A stretch of DNA of 35,372 nucleotides from Rickettsiales bacterium (GCA_002729235.1 PBTY01000053.1:100030-135401); one strand, 5' to 3'. Shown: positions 1-8,902, counted from the stretch's first letter. Notes: generated by a model from the sequence alone, not told the origin. Translations and numbers: made by a program.

Positions 1-1229
1 ATGTCATAATCTCCTTTGGAATGAATCCTGTTGGAACTAAAGTATCCTGAAGTCTCATCAGGGTTCATTTTGAAATGAATTTCATCGTCTGGCGAGTTGA
101 TTGGCCACCCCATATTGACTGGTTCAGACCAGCTTGATGACACATCATCATAATTAGATACATAGACATCATAGCCACCAACTCCACCGGGTCTATCAGA
201 GAGGAAATAGAACTTTTTCTCATCATGTGAAAGAAAGGGGCTGTCTTCGTTAAACTCTGTATTGAGATTTAAGGCGAAAGGATGAGGCTTCTCCCATTCT
301 CCGGTTTCATGATCTCTAAATGATTCCATTAAATCAAGCCCGGTGTCTTTGTTTTTGGTAGAGAAGATGATTCGATCTTCATGTTCGTTAATGTAAAAAT
401 GTGATTCCAGATGAGTAGAAGTAATTTTACTATCAAACTCCACTGGCTTGTTCCATCCATTCTCACCCGGCTGGCTGTAGAACAAATCACCTTTGCTTAC
501 ATCCTGAAATATGAAAAGCTTCCCATCTTCGTTGACCACCTCTACGTTTGCCTGCTCTCTTTCAAAAGTACCCAGAACATCAATGGAGGTAGGCGCTGAC
601 CATCCCGTTGTATTGCCTTTACTATGATAGATTTTGAATGCATCCTTGTCAGGATTTGCGCGATTGGATGCAAACAATAATTCGTCTTTAGCCTCTGAAT
701 ACACTGGAGTCATCTCCGCGAATTCCGTATTGATCGGAGACTCTAGCTGATGAATTTCAAAATTGTCAGGATTGTCAAAGTAGGTTACCAGCAATTCAGC
801 TTGTTCGAGATATCCTTTCGTTTCCTCAACGATCTCCTCACTTTTATAATTTTTTCTGTTTAGGAATTTGTTCCAGGCATCTACTGCTTCCGGGAACATG
901 TACTTGTTCGCATAGATTCTTCCCATCCAATAGTAAAAGAATTTGTCAGATTGGGACTTGAATCGCTCGAACTTCAACATTTTCTCCAATGACTTTTCCC
1001 TGTTAGCAGGCTGAATGAGATAAGCAACCTCCAACCGGTATTCAGAATCTTTGATGGGTTTGCCAGTTGCATGCAGTTCTTCGAAATGGACAATCGCGCC
1101 TTCAAAATCTTCCTTGAAAAATGCTTCAAGACCTCTGTTGTACATTTTCTCTCGATTCTGACCGTAGGTGGTGCCACTGAAAAATAGAACCGACGTGAAT
1201 AGTATAATTCCTAACTTGTTCATGTTCAT
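1..1229 (-). CDS. TPR and PD40 beta-propeller envelope protein, partial (C-terminus beyond window)
   Basis: An open frame on the minus strand starts at ATG 1229 (or 1223) and is still open at base 1, so the C-terminus is missing. The product begins with a signal peptide (hydrophobic GIILFTSVLFFSG, then TTYGQ). About 120 residues of TPR-like helices follow, and then PD40/WD40-like propeller blades: short motifs such as ELLFASNR, KFYFLSDRPGG and SGYFSSNR recur. In Bacteroidota this order often continues into a carboxypeptidase-regulatory-like fold and an OmpA peptidoglycan-binding domain, as in the T9SS protein PorE, but that part is not visible here. It is a likely periplasmic or outer-membrane-associated protein. 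A promoter match lies upstream at 1295-1326, so it is probably transcribed separately from the polysaccharide genes. Family assignment is firm; the exact role is inferred. Confidence 0.8.
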   Translation of the reverse strand, partial: MNMNKLGIILFTSVLFFSGTTYGQNREKMYNRGLEAFFKEDFEGAIVHFEELHATGKPIKDSEYRLEVAYLIQPANREKSLEKMLKFERFKSQSDKFFYYWMGRIYANKYMFPEAVDAWNKFLNRKNYKSEEIVEETKGYLEQAELLVTYFDNPDNFEIHQLESPINTEFAEMTPVYSEAKDELLFASNRANPDKDAFKIYHSKGNTTGWSAPTSIDVLGTFEREQANVEVVNEDGKLFIFQDVSKGDLFYSQPGENGWNKPVEFDSKITSTHLESHFYINEHEDRIIFSTKNKDTGLDLMESFRDHETGEWEKPHPFALNLNTEFNEDSPFLSHDEKKFYFLSDRPGGVGGYDVYVSNYDDVSSSWSEPVNMGWPINSPDDEIHFKMNPDETSGYFSSNRIHSKGDYD

Positions 1230-1294
1230 CCCTGGATTTAAGTAGTAGTCAATAAAGATGGATGATTAAATCTATGTTAGCTGAATGGGTGTTG

Positions 1295-1326
1295 TAAACC
1301 TACAAATTTGTTAGGTCAAATAACAA
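1295..1326 (-). promoter_or_regulatory. Bacteroidota-type promoter for the TPR-PD40 gene
   Basis: On the minus strand there is TTG (1326-1324), 21 bases, then TAGGTTTA (1302-1295). This matches the Bacteroidota -33 TTG / -7 TAnnTTTG pattern with one mismatch, the last base. It leaves roughly 60 bases of leader before ATG 1229. Found by eye; no transcript evidence. Confidence 0.4.
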
Positions 1327-1379
1327 GAATCATTCGATGACCCTAATTTTAACCAAGTTGGATAGGTGCTATTTGAAGA

Positions 1380-2078
1380 TTATTGGAAGAGTGTGTAGTT
1401 GCCAAATTGATCAGAAGGGGCAGCTGGTTGTATCAATTGTTTGTCATTGGCACCAAGATCCGTTATTCGGGGGCTGACAGCATGCATGAATAATTTGGAA
1501 TCATTGATGCTTTCCAGGATGGCAGAAAGGTCCTCGAGTGATGCTTCCAGGTCCAGCCATTTTTCACTTAGCTCTTTGTTGAGGATGGCAGGCATGGTTT
1601 CACCATAAGTGGCGATTCGTTCTCCAGCAGGAACTAGCATCATATTGAAGGTGTGAAAGGCATTGCCATCAAAGTCCTCAAACTCTTCATATATCCCTGC
1701 AATACCAAACGGTACGTGGTGTTGCTTATAGCAGAAATAGGGGACGCGTTGCTTTTTACTCACTTGTTTCCAGATGTAGAATCCATTGGCTCCAATAATG
1801 CATCGCGTTTGGGATAATGCTCGTTTGTAAGCAGGGCGCTGAAATGCCGTTTCACTGACCAGGTTGAAGAGGCGAGGGGATAGCGTCTTGTTATTGGCAA
1901 GCTCCTGTGTCTGGCCCCAATGAAAGAATTGGATCATGTCTCTTCGATGCATGGTAACTACAGGTAGTGGTTGTGTAGGAGCGGCATTGTAGGTGACGAA
2001 TTGCTCCACGGGTAATTCGGCCTCTAGAAACTTTTCTAACTCTGGCTTTTCGCAAAATATGGTGTACCTGTCATACAT
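1380..2078 (-). CDS. SRAP-family protein (HMCES/YedK-like) lacking the catalytic residues
   Basis: 232 residues, close to the usual SRAP length. Family landmarks are clear: YNAAPTQPLPVV (30-41), the NLVSET segment (72-77, matching the usual NARxET with its Asn kept), RCIIGANGFYIWK (92-104) and ETMPAIL (160-166). Active SRAP proteins use Cys2 (start MCGR) to crosslink to abasic DNA, helped by a Glu in GFYEW and a His in HDRMP. Here the start is MYDR (Tyr2), the Glu position is Ile102 and the His position is Gly159. No upstream ATG, GTG or TTG in frame would restore an N-terminal Met-Cys before a stop codon. It is therefore probably a pseudoenzyme or a divergent subfamily with another activity; DNA binding may survive. 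It follows the polysaccharide genes by 73 bases but has its own promoter match at 2085-2115, so it is probably unrelated to them. Confidence 0.85.
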   Translation of the reverse strand: MYDRYTIFCEKPELEKFLEAELPVEQFVTYNAAPTQPLPVVTMHRRDMIQFFHWGQTQELANNKTLSPRLFNLVSETAFQRPAYKRALSQTRCIIGANGFYIWKQVSKKQRVPYFCYKQHHVPFGIAGIYEEFEDFDGNAFHTFNMMLVPAGERIATYGETMPAILNKELSEKWLDLEASLEDLSAILESINDSKLFMHAVSPRITDLGANDKQLIQPAAPSDQFGNYTLFQ

Positions 2079-2084
2079 GGTGCT

Positions 2085-2115
2085 GAAAGATACACATGAT
2101 TTTTAGGGAGTTCAA
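2085..2115 (-). promoter_or_regulatory. Bacteroidota-type promoter close to the SRAP start
   Basis: Minus strand: TTG (2115-2113), 20 bases, TATCTTTC (2092-2085), matching TTG / TAnnTTTG except for the last base. Only six bases separate the -7 box from ATG 2078, so transcription would begin at or next to the start codon and give a leaderless or nearly leaderless message. Seen by eye only. Confidence 0.4.
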
Positions 2116-2151
2116 CTAAAGTCCTTCACTTTGACCAATGAAGGCAAAGAA

Positions 2152-2856
2152 TTACTTCATAAGCATGCGGTAGGAAATGCTGCCTTCCAGGTATTTCATT
2201 TCTCTCACTAAGGCGAGGAGTTGCAAGCGATTCCAGAAGAGCGCTTTGATTCCTGCATTGATATCCCGACTGTCGTATTCCAGGATTAGCTCATAATTGG
2301 AGAAGTCTTGATGGGCAATAGAAAGTCCACCAAATACCCCTTCTAGTTCATGATGACTAGCAGATAAGATCCCAAATCCATATCCGCCATTTACCTTTAA
2401 TAGGTAATCACTAACTGTAAAATTCTTAGTTAAAACGAGATAGGATGCTTCAAAATGTTTGGCTCCTCCACCGCTCACAGAGGAGATGTCATGCATTCCC
2501 ACGGCAATAGCGGGCAGCTGATTCGTTTCTTTCAAAAGACGTAATCTGAAGGAAGGCATCCGATCCGGGAAGTTGTTATTTTCCTCTGAGATGGTCCTTA
2601 GCTGGGAGGTATATCGAAAAGAGAGTTCTACAAATGGTAAAAAGGTCAAAGACGCATATCCAGCGACTCCATTGTATTGGTAAAAACCATATTCAAAGTT
2701 GTGGTGATCAAAATAAGATCCTCCAAGGATGAATGTTCCATTGGGATGCATTTCTGCAGAAGGAGTTAATCCTAGTCCATTTAAACCAGATAATGATTGG
2801 CTTTTTACCTGGAAAAAAAGAAAGAGAATGAATACTAAAAATAGGAATTTCTTCAT
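2152..2856 (-). CDS. YjbH-like outer-membrane protein, N-terminal-barrel half
   Basis: The preferred start is ATG 2856 (MKKFLFLVFILFLFF, a clear signal peptide); a TTG at 2862 is possible but sits right against the preceding stop. The mature protein opens with SGLNGLGLTPSAEMHPNGTF, the hallmark N-terminal motif of YjbH/GfcD proteins (G-x-x-G-L-x-x-T-P-[ST]-A-x-M-x-x-[DN]-G-T). It then alternates aromatic, amphipathic beta strands such as LPFVELSFRYTSQ and NYELILEYDSRDINAGI. At about 235 residues it covers only the first half of the roughly 700-residue proteobacterial YjbH. It begins six bases after the WbpM-like gene, so it is probably the last gene of the polysaccharide operon. YjbH and GfcD are outer-membrane proteins linked to exopolysaccharide production; a role in secretion or attachment is inferred. 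The other half seems to be encoded at 33839-34996. Confidence 0.75.
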   Translation of the reverse strand: MKKFLFLVFILFLFFQVKSQSLSGLNGLGLTPSAEMHPNGTFILGGSYFDHHNFEYGFYQYNGVAGYASLTFLPFVELSFRYTSQLRTISEENNNFPDRMPSFRLRLLKETNQLPAIAVGMHDISSVSGGGAKHFEASYLVLTKNFTVSDYLLKVNGGYGFGILSASHHELEGVFGGLSIAHQDFSNYELILEYDSRDINAGIKALFWNRLQLLALVREMKYLEGSISYRMLMK

Positions 2857-2862
2857 GAGCAA

Positions 2863-4791
2863 CTACGCATATGCCTGACTTGATTTCTTATCAAGCCTTG
2901 AATATACTGAGTTCTTGCTAATGTATTCGGGTACGAGTTGCTTCAAGCCGCCAACGACCCCTTCGTCATCACCATGAAGTACTTTTTCGTGGAGTCTATC
3001 CATGAGCACTTTCACCTCATCACTTACTACCGGCTGGATTTGTGCCCGCATGATTTTCGGGTGGTGGGTAGATAGTGTGTTTTCTTCTACAGCTAATAGT
3101 TCCTCATATAGTTTCTCACCTGGTCGTAGACCAACGAATTCTATATCAATGTCTTTGCCTTCCTGAAGCCCGGATAATTGGATCATTTTCTTAGCCAGAT
3201 CAAGGATTTTGACGGATTCACCCATGTCAAAAACGAATATCTCACCGCCATTCCCAATTGAACCCGCTTCGAGTACGAGGTTACACGCTTCAGAAATGGT
3301 CATAAAGTAACGAGTGATGTCTTTGTGTGTGATGGTAATAGGTCCACCTTTCTCGATTTGTTTCTGGAATAGTGGAATAACAGATCCATTGGATCCAAGA
3401 ACGTTCCCAAACCGAGTAACGATATAATGCGTTGAATTTTGCTGGCTATTCAGTGCCTGCACGTAAATCTCAGCTACGCGTTTGCTTGCACCCATTACGT
3501 TCGTCGGGTTGATGGCTTTATCAGTAGAGACCATCACAAACTTCTGTACTTTATATCTGAGCGCAAGATCTGCAATGTTTTTCGTGCCAAATACATTGGT
3601 TTCCACAGCTTCACTCGCATTGTTTTCCATTAACGGCACATGCTTGTAAGCTGCTGCATGAAATACAAGGTCTGGTTTGTATTTGCTAAAAATCTGCTGC
3701 ATACGTCTAAAATGCGTGATGTCTGCGATGACGATCTCACATTTCGCTGCAATGTCCTCTGGCAATTTCTTTAGTGTGTTGCCCAATTCGTAGCACGGGG
3801 TTTCACCCTGATCCAGTGCAATGACTTTCTTTGGCTTGAAAAACAAGGCTTGTCGGACAATTTCACTACCTATGGATCCTGCACCACCTGTTACGAGAAC
3901 TGTTTTTCCTTGCAGTTCATTTTGGATATTGATGCTATCCAATTTGATTTCTGATCGACCCAATAAGTCTTCGATTCTTACTGGTTTGATTTGGTTCTCT
4001 GTCAATTCACCGTTTACCCATTTTTCATGAGGTGGTACTTCTCTCACTTTGATATTGTACTGAAGTGCAGAGTCTATTACGGCCCTTTTCTGAGCTGGTC
4101 CTAGTGTTGCATCGGAGATGATGATCTCATCTATGCCTTTTTCTTTCAGAAAGCTGGAATTAATCACATTGTCCAACTGGAATACCGGGCTTCCATCTAA
4201 TTTCTTACCTTGTAGTTTGGGGTGATTGTCTACATGACCAATCACACGAATGGAATGTTTGGAGCTATTCAGAAGCGTGCTTTTGGTCATTAAACTGGAC
4301 ACATCTGCTCCTACAATCAACACGTTGCTTTTCAATGCAGATGAGCTATTGAGGAACGTTGCATAAATGGATTTCGCTGCCAGTCGATACCCAGAGATAC
4401 CCAACATCACTAAAAGTGCTTGAATGATGAGGATGGATTTAGGAATCAGAAAGATACCGGTGTAATCCATTCCCTCATAAAGGAACACATCCATGCCAAT
4501 CAAAATAGCTAAACTGAAAACGACCGCTTTGAAAATTCCATGAATATCGGTGAAACTGGTATGCCGCATGACCAAATCGGAGGTCTTACTCAAAGAGAAA
4601 ATCACCAAATAAACAGCGCAGGTAATCAAACTTTGTTCTAACAATTTGGAAAGTGAGATGGATGCCACTTCAAAATTGAAACGTAACAAGCTTGCTAGTA
4701 CAAATCCTACAAATACTACAATTAAATCAAGGAATTTTATTATCCAGGACGCGAGGTATTTATCCGAATAATAGTTAAACATTTTTTTCAT
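2863..4791 (-). CDS. Membrane UDP-GlcNAc 4,6-dehydratase, WbpM/FlaA1/CapD type
   Basis: 642 residues, the usual size of long WbpM-type enzymes. Four hydrophobic segments lie within residues 14-140. A Rossmann-like region follows (about 155-270), and then a short-chain dehydrogenase domain with TGGAGSIG (301-308), STDK (422-425) and an M-x-x-x-K pair (Met433, Lys437) in place of the usual Y-x-x-x-K. The Met variant is characteristic of WbpM-like C6 dehydratases. They convert UDP-GlcNAc to UDP-2-acetamido-2,6-dideoxy-4-hexulose at the inner face of the cytoplasmic membrane. The product could feed the WbpV-like reductase at 9407-10276 and then the WbpL-like transferase at 4945-5895. A 153-base gap separates it from that upstream gene. 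I found no convincing promoter there, only a lone TAATTTTA -7-like box without a well-placed TTG. Confidence 0.9.
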   Translation of the reverse strand: MKKMFNYYSDKYLASWIIKFLDLIVVFVGFVLASLLRFNFEVASISLSKLLEQSLITCAVYLVIFSLSKTSDLVMRHTSFTDIHGIFKAVVFSLAILIGMDVFLYEGMDYTGIFLIPKSILIIQALLVMLGISGYRLAAKSIYATFLNSSSALKSNVLIVGADVSSLMTKSTLLNSSKHSIRVIGHVDNHPKLQGKKLDGSPVFQLDNVINSSFLKEKGIDEIIISDATLGPAQKRAVIDSALQYNIKVREVPPHEKWVNGELTENQIKPVRIEDLLGRSEIKLDSINIQNELQGKTVLVTGGAGSIGSEIVRQALFFKPKKVIALDQGETPCYELGNTLKKLPEDIAAKCEIVIADITHFRRMQQIFSKYKPDLVFHAAAYKHVPLMENNASEAVETNVFGTKNIADLALRYKVQKFVMVSTDKAINPTNVMGASKRVAEIYVQALNSQQNSTHYIVTRFGNVLGSNGSVIPLFQKQIEKGGPITITHKDITRYFMTISEACNLVLEAGSIGNGGEIFVFDMGESVKILDLAKKMIQLSGLQEGKDIDIEFVGLRPGEKLYEELLAVEENTLSTHHPKIMRAQIQPVVSDEVKVLMDRLHEKVLHGDDEGVVGGLKQLVPEYISKNSVYSRLDKKSSQAYA

Positions 4792-4944
4792 TTGCGGCGC
4801 TGTTTGATGAGTTTAATCTGTGTTCACTACGGATTGGAAGATAAAATTACGGATTTAATCGATTAGATCATAGAAATATCAATAAAATTCTAAGGATTAT
4901 ACAGTTTTTTTAAAAATCAGTTAATCTATTGATAATCTGATTAC

Positions 4945-5895
4945 TTAGAGGATTTTAAACAGAATCTGTTTTGAAATTACGTATAGGATTGAAAGCGTTA
5001 TAAGCAATGAAAGGATGATCCATTGAAAAATGGAAGTTTGTGCCCAGTGAATAACAATCATATTGATGCCGAGCTGAAGTAATGCATATCCGGAACTGAT
5101 GATCAAATGTGGAATTTTACGATCATTGGCCAGACGTTGATAGAAATGCAAGCGGTGCGGTTCGAAAATGTTTTCTCTCTTAAGCAAACGCTCAATGATG
5201 GTGCCTACCGAGTCAATGGCGTAGATCAATAAAAAGCCCAAATAGCCCACTTTTCCAGTGGTGATAATCAACGAGACAAGAATAAAAGACAGGATGAAAG
5301 CAATTGAAACTGAGCCAATATCTCCGGCAAAACATAATGCTCGTTTGCGAAAGTTAAACATGGCGAATACCACTAAGGCAATAAGAGAGTATTCCAATAG
5401 TTCATTGTTTACGAAGGAAACCTGATAGGTATACATAAACCACAAAGTGCCTGCTGTCACCAATGAATAGGCGACGGTGATGCCATTGATCCCATCCATA
5501 AAGTTCATGGCATTGATCCAACCAATAACCAGAACGAATGCTACTGGTAAAATGAACCACTGAAACTCCCACAAATCCAATTGGAAGAACAATAAGGAAA
5601 CGGCCAGGAAATGAATCAACAATCGAACTCTACTTGGCAGTGGTTTGATGTCGTCAACGAAACTGATCCCACTTATTAGAAGAGTACCCAGAACGAAGAA
5701 ATGGTATTGTTGATAAACCGACCAAAATATCAATATGGCAATAGGAACAACGATTCCTCCACCTCTAATGGTGATCTGTTGATGGGAACTACGATGGTTT
5801 GGTAAGTCTAGAATTTGCTTTTTACGTGCAATGTGAAGGTAGCCATACAAAGCCAGTGTCAGCACGACAAAAAGTATGACGAATTCCAGAATCAT
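4945..5895 (-). CDS. WecA/WbpL-type undecaprenyl-phosphate sugar-1-phosphate transferase
   Basis: 316 residues, almost entirely membrane segments, as in the MraY/WecA/TagO family (GT family 4, PF00953). Signature cytoplasmic motifs appear in order: PNHRSSHQQITIRGGG near residues 32-47, NAMNFMDGINGI around 130, CFAGDIGSVSIAF near 190, and EPHRLHFYQRL near 246. The Asp residues of MDG and GDIG are the expected metal and substrate ligands. The enzyme would start each repeat unit by moving a HexNAc-1-phosphate, or a 6-deoxy-HexNAc-1-phosphate, onto undecaprenyl phosphate. Being next to a WbpM-like dehydratase resembles the WbpL-WbpM pairing of Pseudomonas, which favours a FucNAc or QuiNAc donor; the sugar is inferred. 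It begins four bases after the fcl stop codon. No WcaJ-type initiating transferase is present in the window. Confidence 0.9.
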   Translation of the reverse strand: MILEFVILFVVLTLALYGYLHIARKKQILDLPNHRSSHQQITIRGGGIVVPIAILIFWSVYQQYHFFVLGTLLISGISFVDDIKPLPSRVRLLIHFLAVSLLFFQLDLWEFQWFILPVAFVLVIGWINAMNFMDGINGITVAYSLVTAGTLWFMYTYQVSFVNNELLEYSLIALVVFAMFNFRKRALCFAGDIGSVSIAFILSFILVSLIITTGKVGYLGFLLIYAIDSVGTIIERLLKRENIFEPHRLHFYQRLANDRKIPHLIISSGYALLQLGINMIVIHWAQTSIFQWIILSLLITLSILYVISKQILFKIL

Positions 5896-5899
5896 TGGA

Positions 5900-6835
5900 T
5901 TACCAGTCTGACTTATCTACTGCGTCATACACTTGCTGAATTCCTTGCTCCAAACCAATTTTTGGTTTCCAGCCCAAAGCGTGAATTCGTTCGCTACTCA
6001 TTAGCTTACGAGGAGTGCCATCTGGTTTGCTGCTATCAAAAACCAGTTCTCCTTCAAATCCAACAATCTGCTTGATAGTCAATGCCAGATCTTTGATGGA
6101 GAGGTCTTCCCCAAAGCCAACATTCATCGTCTGACCATCGCTATAGTTCTTCATCAGGAACAAACAAGCTTCGGCCAGATCATCCACATGTAGAAATTCT
6201 CGAAGTGGACTTCCTGAACCCCAAACTTCTACGGTTGGTGCATTATGCACTTTGGCTGTGTGAAACTTGCGAAGCAATGCAGGCAGTACATGAGATTTGT
6301 TTAGGTCGTAATTGTCATTGGGTCCATAGAGATTCGTAGGCATGGCACTGATAAAATCAACCCCATACTGATCTCTGTAGGTTTCACATAATTTAATCCC
6401 GGCAATTTTAGCAATCGCATAAGGCTCATTCGTGTACTCCAAAGGACCCGTCAATAGACTGTCCTCATGAATCGGTTGTGCAGCCATTTTCGGATAGATG
6501 CATGAGCTTCCTAAGAAGAGTAATTTCTTACATCCATTCACGTAAGCCTGATGAATGATGTTGGATTCAATCATCAGGTTGTCATACAAGAATTCTGCTC
6601 TGTAAGTATTGTTGGCATGAATGCCTCCTACTTTCGCTGCAGCCAGGAAAACGTAATCTGGTTTTTCAGCTTCAAAAAAGGACGCCACCTGAGCCTGATT
6701 ACGCAAATCCAATTCTTTGGAAGTTCTGGTCAGAATGTTGGAGTATCCTTGTTGCTCTAAAAGACGAACAATAGCACTTCCAACCATGCCTCTATGGCCC
6801 GCGATGTATATTTTATCTTCTTTGTTCAAATCCAA
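5900..6835 (-). CDS. fcl: GDP-L-fucose synthase
   Basis: 311 residues, typical for Fcl/WcaG. It is an extended short-chain dehydrogenase with the nucleotide-binding motif [11 protein letters not shown] near the N-terminus, the strongly conserved [14 protein letters not shown] segment near residue 108, and the catalytic [20 protein letters not shown] and GFGEDLSI complete the family pattern. It performs the epimerisation and NADPH-dependent reduction of GDP-4-keto-6-deoxy-mannose to GDP-L-fucose in the cytoplasm. It directly follows gmd (63 bases), which makes its substrate. The fucose would serve one of the glycosyltransferases encoded at 10349-22993. Confidence 0.95.
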   Translation of the reverse strand: MDLNKEDKIYIAGHRGMVGSAIVRLLEQQGYSNILTRTSKELDLRNQAQVASFFEAEKPDYVFLAAAKVGGIHANNTYRAEFLYDNLMIESNIIHQAYVNGCKKLLFLGSSCIYPKMAAQPIHEDSLLTGPLEYTNEPYAIAKIAGIKLCETYRDQYGVDFISAMPTNLYGPNDNYDLNKSHVLPALLRKFHTAKVHNAPTVEVWGSGSPLREFLHVDDLAEACLFLMKNYSDGQTMNVGFGEDLSIKDLALTIKQIVGFEGELVFDSSKPDGTPRKLMSSERIHALGWKPKIGLEQGIQQVYDAVDKSDW

Positions 6836-6898
6836 GTGATTTTAATCCTGAAAATCATTGTAAAGATGCTGAAATTCATCAGCATGACTAAAACTTGA

Positions 6899-8011
6899 TT
6901 ATTCGGCTTGATTTAGAATATCGTGACCACCTTCCATGAGGTATTTGTCGCGTTCAAATAATTTCAAATCAGACTCCATCATTTCTTTGATCAGCATGGG
7001 TAGATCGTATTCCGGTTTCCAGCCTAGTTTTTCTTTTGCTTTGGTAGGATCACCAATTAACAATTCCACTTCGGTAGGACGGAAGTATTTCGGATCGATT
7101 TTTACCACTTCCTGGCCCTCTTTTAGATCGTATTTGCTATTAGAAGCTTTAACTACATAACCAACTTCATCCACTCCTTCACCTCGGAAGCCAATTTCTA
7201 CGCCAACTTCCTTGAAAGCAGCAATCATGAAGTCACGGATGGTAGTGGTAACACCCGTAGCCAATACAAAGTCTTCTGGTTTGTCCTGCTGAAGAATCAG
7301 CCACATCCCTCGAACATAATCTTTAGCATGTCCCCAGTCCCTTTTGGAATCCAGGTTACCCATATACACACAATCTTGAAGTCCTAAAGCCATTTTCGCC
7401 ACAGCTCTGGTGATTTTACGTGTTACAAAGGTTTCTCCTCTCAAAGGTGACTCATGGTTGAACAATATCCCATTACACGCATACATGTTATAAGCCTCTC
7501 GGTAATTGACGGTGATCCAGTACCCGTACAACTTAGCAACCGCATAAGGTGACCTTGGGTAAAAAGGAGTAGTCTCTTTCTGAGGAACTTCCTGAACCAA
7601 ACCGTACAACTCTGATGTAGAAGCCTGATACACCTTTGTTTTTTCAGTCAATCCCAACAAACGAACTGCTTCTAAAATTCTTAGCGTTCCGATTGCATCT
7701 ACATTAGCTACGTACTCTGGGGTATCGAAACTGACTCGTACATGCGACATGGCTGCCAGGTTGTAGATTTCATCCGGCTGGATTTCCTGGATCAGCCGCG
7801 TGATGTTCATGGAGTCTGTCAGGTCGCCATAGTGTAGGAACATTTTGGTGTTTTCTCCATGAGGGTCCTGGTACAAATGGTCAATTCGATCAGTATTGAA
7901 CAACGAAGATCTTCTCTTGATACCGTGTACCTCATAACCTTTCTCCAAAAGTAACTCGGCTAGATAAGCCCCATCTTGTCCTGTGATCCCTGTGACTAAT
8001 GCTTTTTTCAT
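6899..8011 (-). CDS. gmd: GDP-mannose 4,6-dehydratase
   Basis: I place the start at ATG 8011 ([19 protein letters not shown]), giving 370 residues, the family norm. An in-frame ATG at 8053 would add 14 residues not seen in this family. The Rossmann motif GITGQDG lies at residues 8-14, then [10 protein letters not shown] with the Ser/Glu catalytic pair, and [10 protein letters not shown] with Y-x-x-x-[18 protein letters not shown] and [12 protein letters not shown] are diagnostic Gmd segments. It makes GDP-4-keto-6-deoxy-D-mannose, which fcl downstream turns into GDP-L-fucose. It lies immediately downstream of the large repeat island, so it may need its own promoter, but I could not find a convincing one. 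No GDP-mannose synthesis gene (manB/manC) is in the window. Confidence 0.96.
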   Translation of the reverse strand: MKKALVTGITGQDGAYLAELLLEKGYEVHGIKRRSSLFNTDRIDHLYQDPHGENTKMFLHYGDLTDSMNITRLIQEIQPDEIYNLAAMSHVRVSFDTPEYVANVDAIGTLRILEAVRLLGLTEKTKVYQASTSELYGLVQEVPQKETTPFYPRSPYAVAKLYGYWITVNYREAYNMYACNGILFNHESPLRGETFVTRKITRAVAKMALGLQDCVYMGNLDSKRDWGHAKDYVRGMWLILQQDKPEDFVLATGVTTTIRDFMIAAFKEVGVEIGFRGEGVDEVGYVVKASNSKYDLKEGQEVVKIDPKYFRPTEVELLIGDPTKAKEKLGWKPEYDLPMLIKEMMESDLKLFERDKYLMEGGHDILNQAE

Positions 8012-8121
8012 AGTTGATTCAATTAATAGCAGTATTCCTTGAATGGATTGCAAGTTTAGCGAATGTGAGTTAAAGATTTTGTATAGTAGTGGAAGTTTGG
8101 GGTGGAGATTAACTTTTATAG

Positions 8122-8203
8122 AACCCCCTCTGTCAATTTCCTAGCGGAGAATTGACATCTCCCCCTTGTTAATGTGGAGAATTGATTGTCGAAAGGATCT
8201 ACA
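8122..8203 (+). repeat. Solo B module of the dispersed repeat family
   Basis: Starts AACCCCCTCTGTCAATTTCC. The first 45 bases (8122-8166) are identical to 8982-9026, and the right end keeps the family ending GATTGTCGAAAGGATCTACA. It contains an inverted repeat, GTCAATT...AATTGAC, that can form a hairpin. A MITE-like element begins directly after it at 8204. From 8012 to 8121 I see nothing recognisable. Confidence 0.75.
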
Positions 8204-8354
8204 GTCATTCCCTGAATGCCACCTAAATCGCAATCGAAGATGTACTATTGATATGCATTCTAAGGGAATCTGTCCCTAGGACTTATAGATTCCCCTAGAA
8301 TTCTAAGTGATTTTTAAATCGGATTATTGCTTCTGCAAGAATTCGGGGAATGAC
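8204..8354. mobile_element. MITE-like nested palindrome, copy 1
   Basis: A 151-base element. Its ends are GTCATTCCCTGAAT (8204-8217) and ATTCGGGGAATGAC (8341-8354), inverted repeats matching at 13 of 14 positions. A second inverted pair is nested inside: ATTCTAAGGGAATCT (8257-8271) and AGATTCCCCTAGAAT (8287-8301), 14 of 15 matching, with a 15-base loop. There is no coding capacity. A second copy starts at 35283. The ends share GTCATTCC with the A modules next to it. Small non-autonomous elements of this form are often moved by transposases encoded elsewhere; that is inference here. Confidence 0.65.
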
Positions 8355-8374
8355 GGTACTAAGATGGTTGGTTC

Positions 8375-8388
8375 CACTAGCCGTGTGC
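8375..8388 (+). repeat. 14-bp minisatellite unit, single copy
   Basis: CACTAGCCGTGTGC, one unit of the 14-base family with consensus CACTRGYCGTGYRC, followed by the start of a second (CACTTG). It lies 20 bases after the MITE-like element. From 8395 to 8489 I see only unremarkable AT-rich sequence. Confidence 0.6.
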
Positions 8389-8489
8389 CACTTGACAATG
8401 GGAGGAGTCAGATTGGTTAAAAAGTTTGATATCTCATTTAAGAAGATATGGGTTGATGTATTGTGAATAAATTAATTCCTAGCTATTTA

Positions 8490-8517
8490 CATTGGTCGTG
8501 CACCACTAGCCGTGAGC
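8490..8517 (+). repeat. 14-bp minisatellite, two tandem units
   Basis: Units CATTGGTCGTGCAC and CACTAGCCGTGAGC lie back to back and end exactly where the A module (GTCATTCC) begins at 8518. Confidence 0.7.
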
Positions 8518-8595
8518 GTCATTCCTGCGGAGGCAGGAATCACATCATGATTTTTCAGAATAATATGCTGTTAGATGAACCCCCTCTGTGTCTCC

Positions 8596-8637
8596 CACAA
8601 GCCGTGCGCCACTGGTCGTACACCACTGGTCGTACAC
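8596..8637 (+). repeat. 14-bp minisatellite, three tandem units
   Basis: CACAAGCCGTGCGC followed by two identical copies of CACTGGTCGTACAC. The array is inserted inside a B module, between its CTCCC and its CCCCTT hairpin arm. Confidence 0.8.
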
Positions 8638-8874
8638 CCCTTGAAAAAGGGGGGAGGTGATTGTTGAAAAGATCTGTACTCGATCCTTCAATTTGTCATT
8701 CCTGTGGAGCCTGCCTGCCGTGGTAGGACAGGAATCGCATGATATAGATTATTTTTTAAATAAGCTGTGAAATGAACCCCTCAGCCTCCGGCAGCTCCCC
8801 TTGGAAATGGGAGCAATGGATTACAAATTAAAATATATTCTTTCCCTTTATTTGACATTCCATTTTTCGGGCAC

Positions 8875-8902
8875 CACGGTTTGTGTGCCACTAGCCGTGT
8901 GC
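8875..8902 (+). repeat. 14-bp minisatellite, two tandem units
   Basis: A diverged unit CACGGTTTGTGTGC and a good unit CACTAGCCGTGTGC, ending immediately before the A module that begins GTCATTC at 8903. Confidence 0.7.

Noticed and set aside
2098-2151. Terminator after the YjbH-N gene (CCTTCA...TGAAGG on the minus strand)
   Set aside because: Only a 6-bp stem with a 10-base loop and no T-run; too weak.
8012-8053. Upstream in-frame ATG for gmd at 8053
   Set aside because: It would add 14 residues before [14 protein letters not shown], where the family normally begins; no ribosome site favours it.
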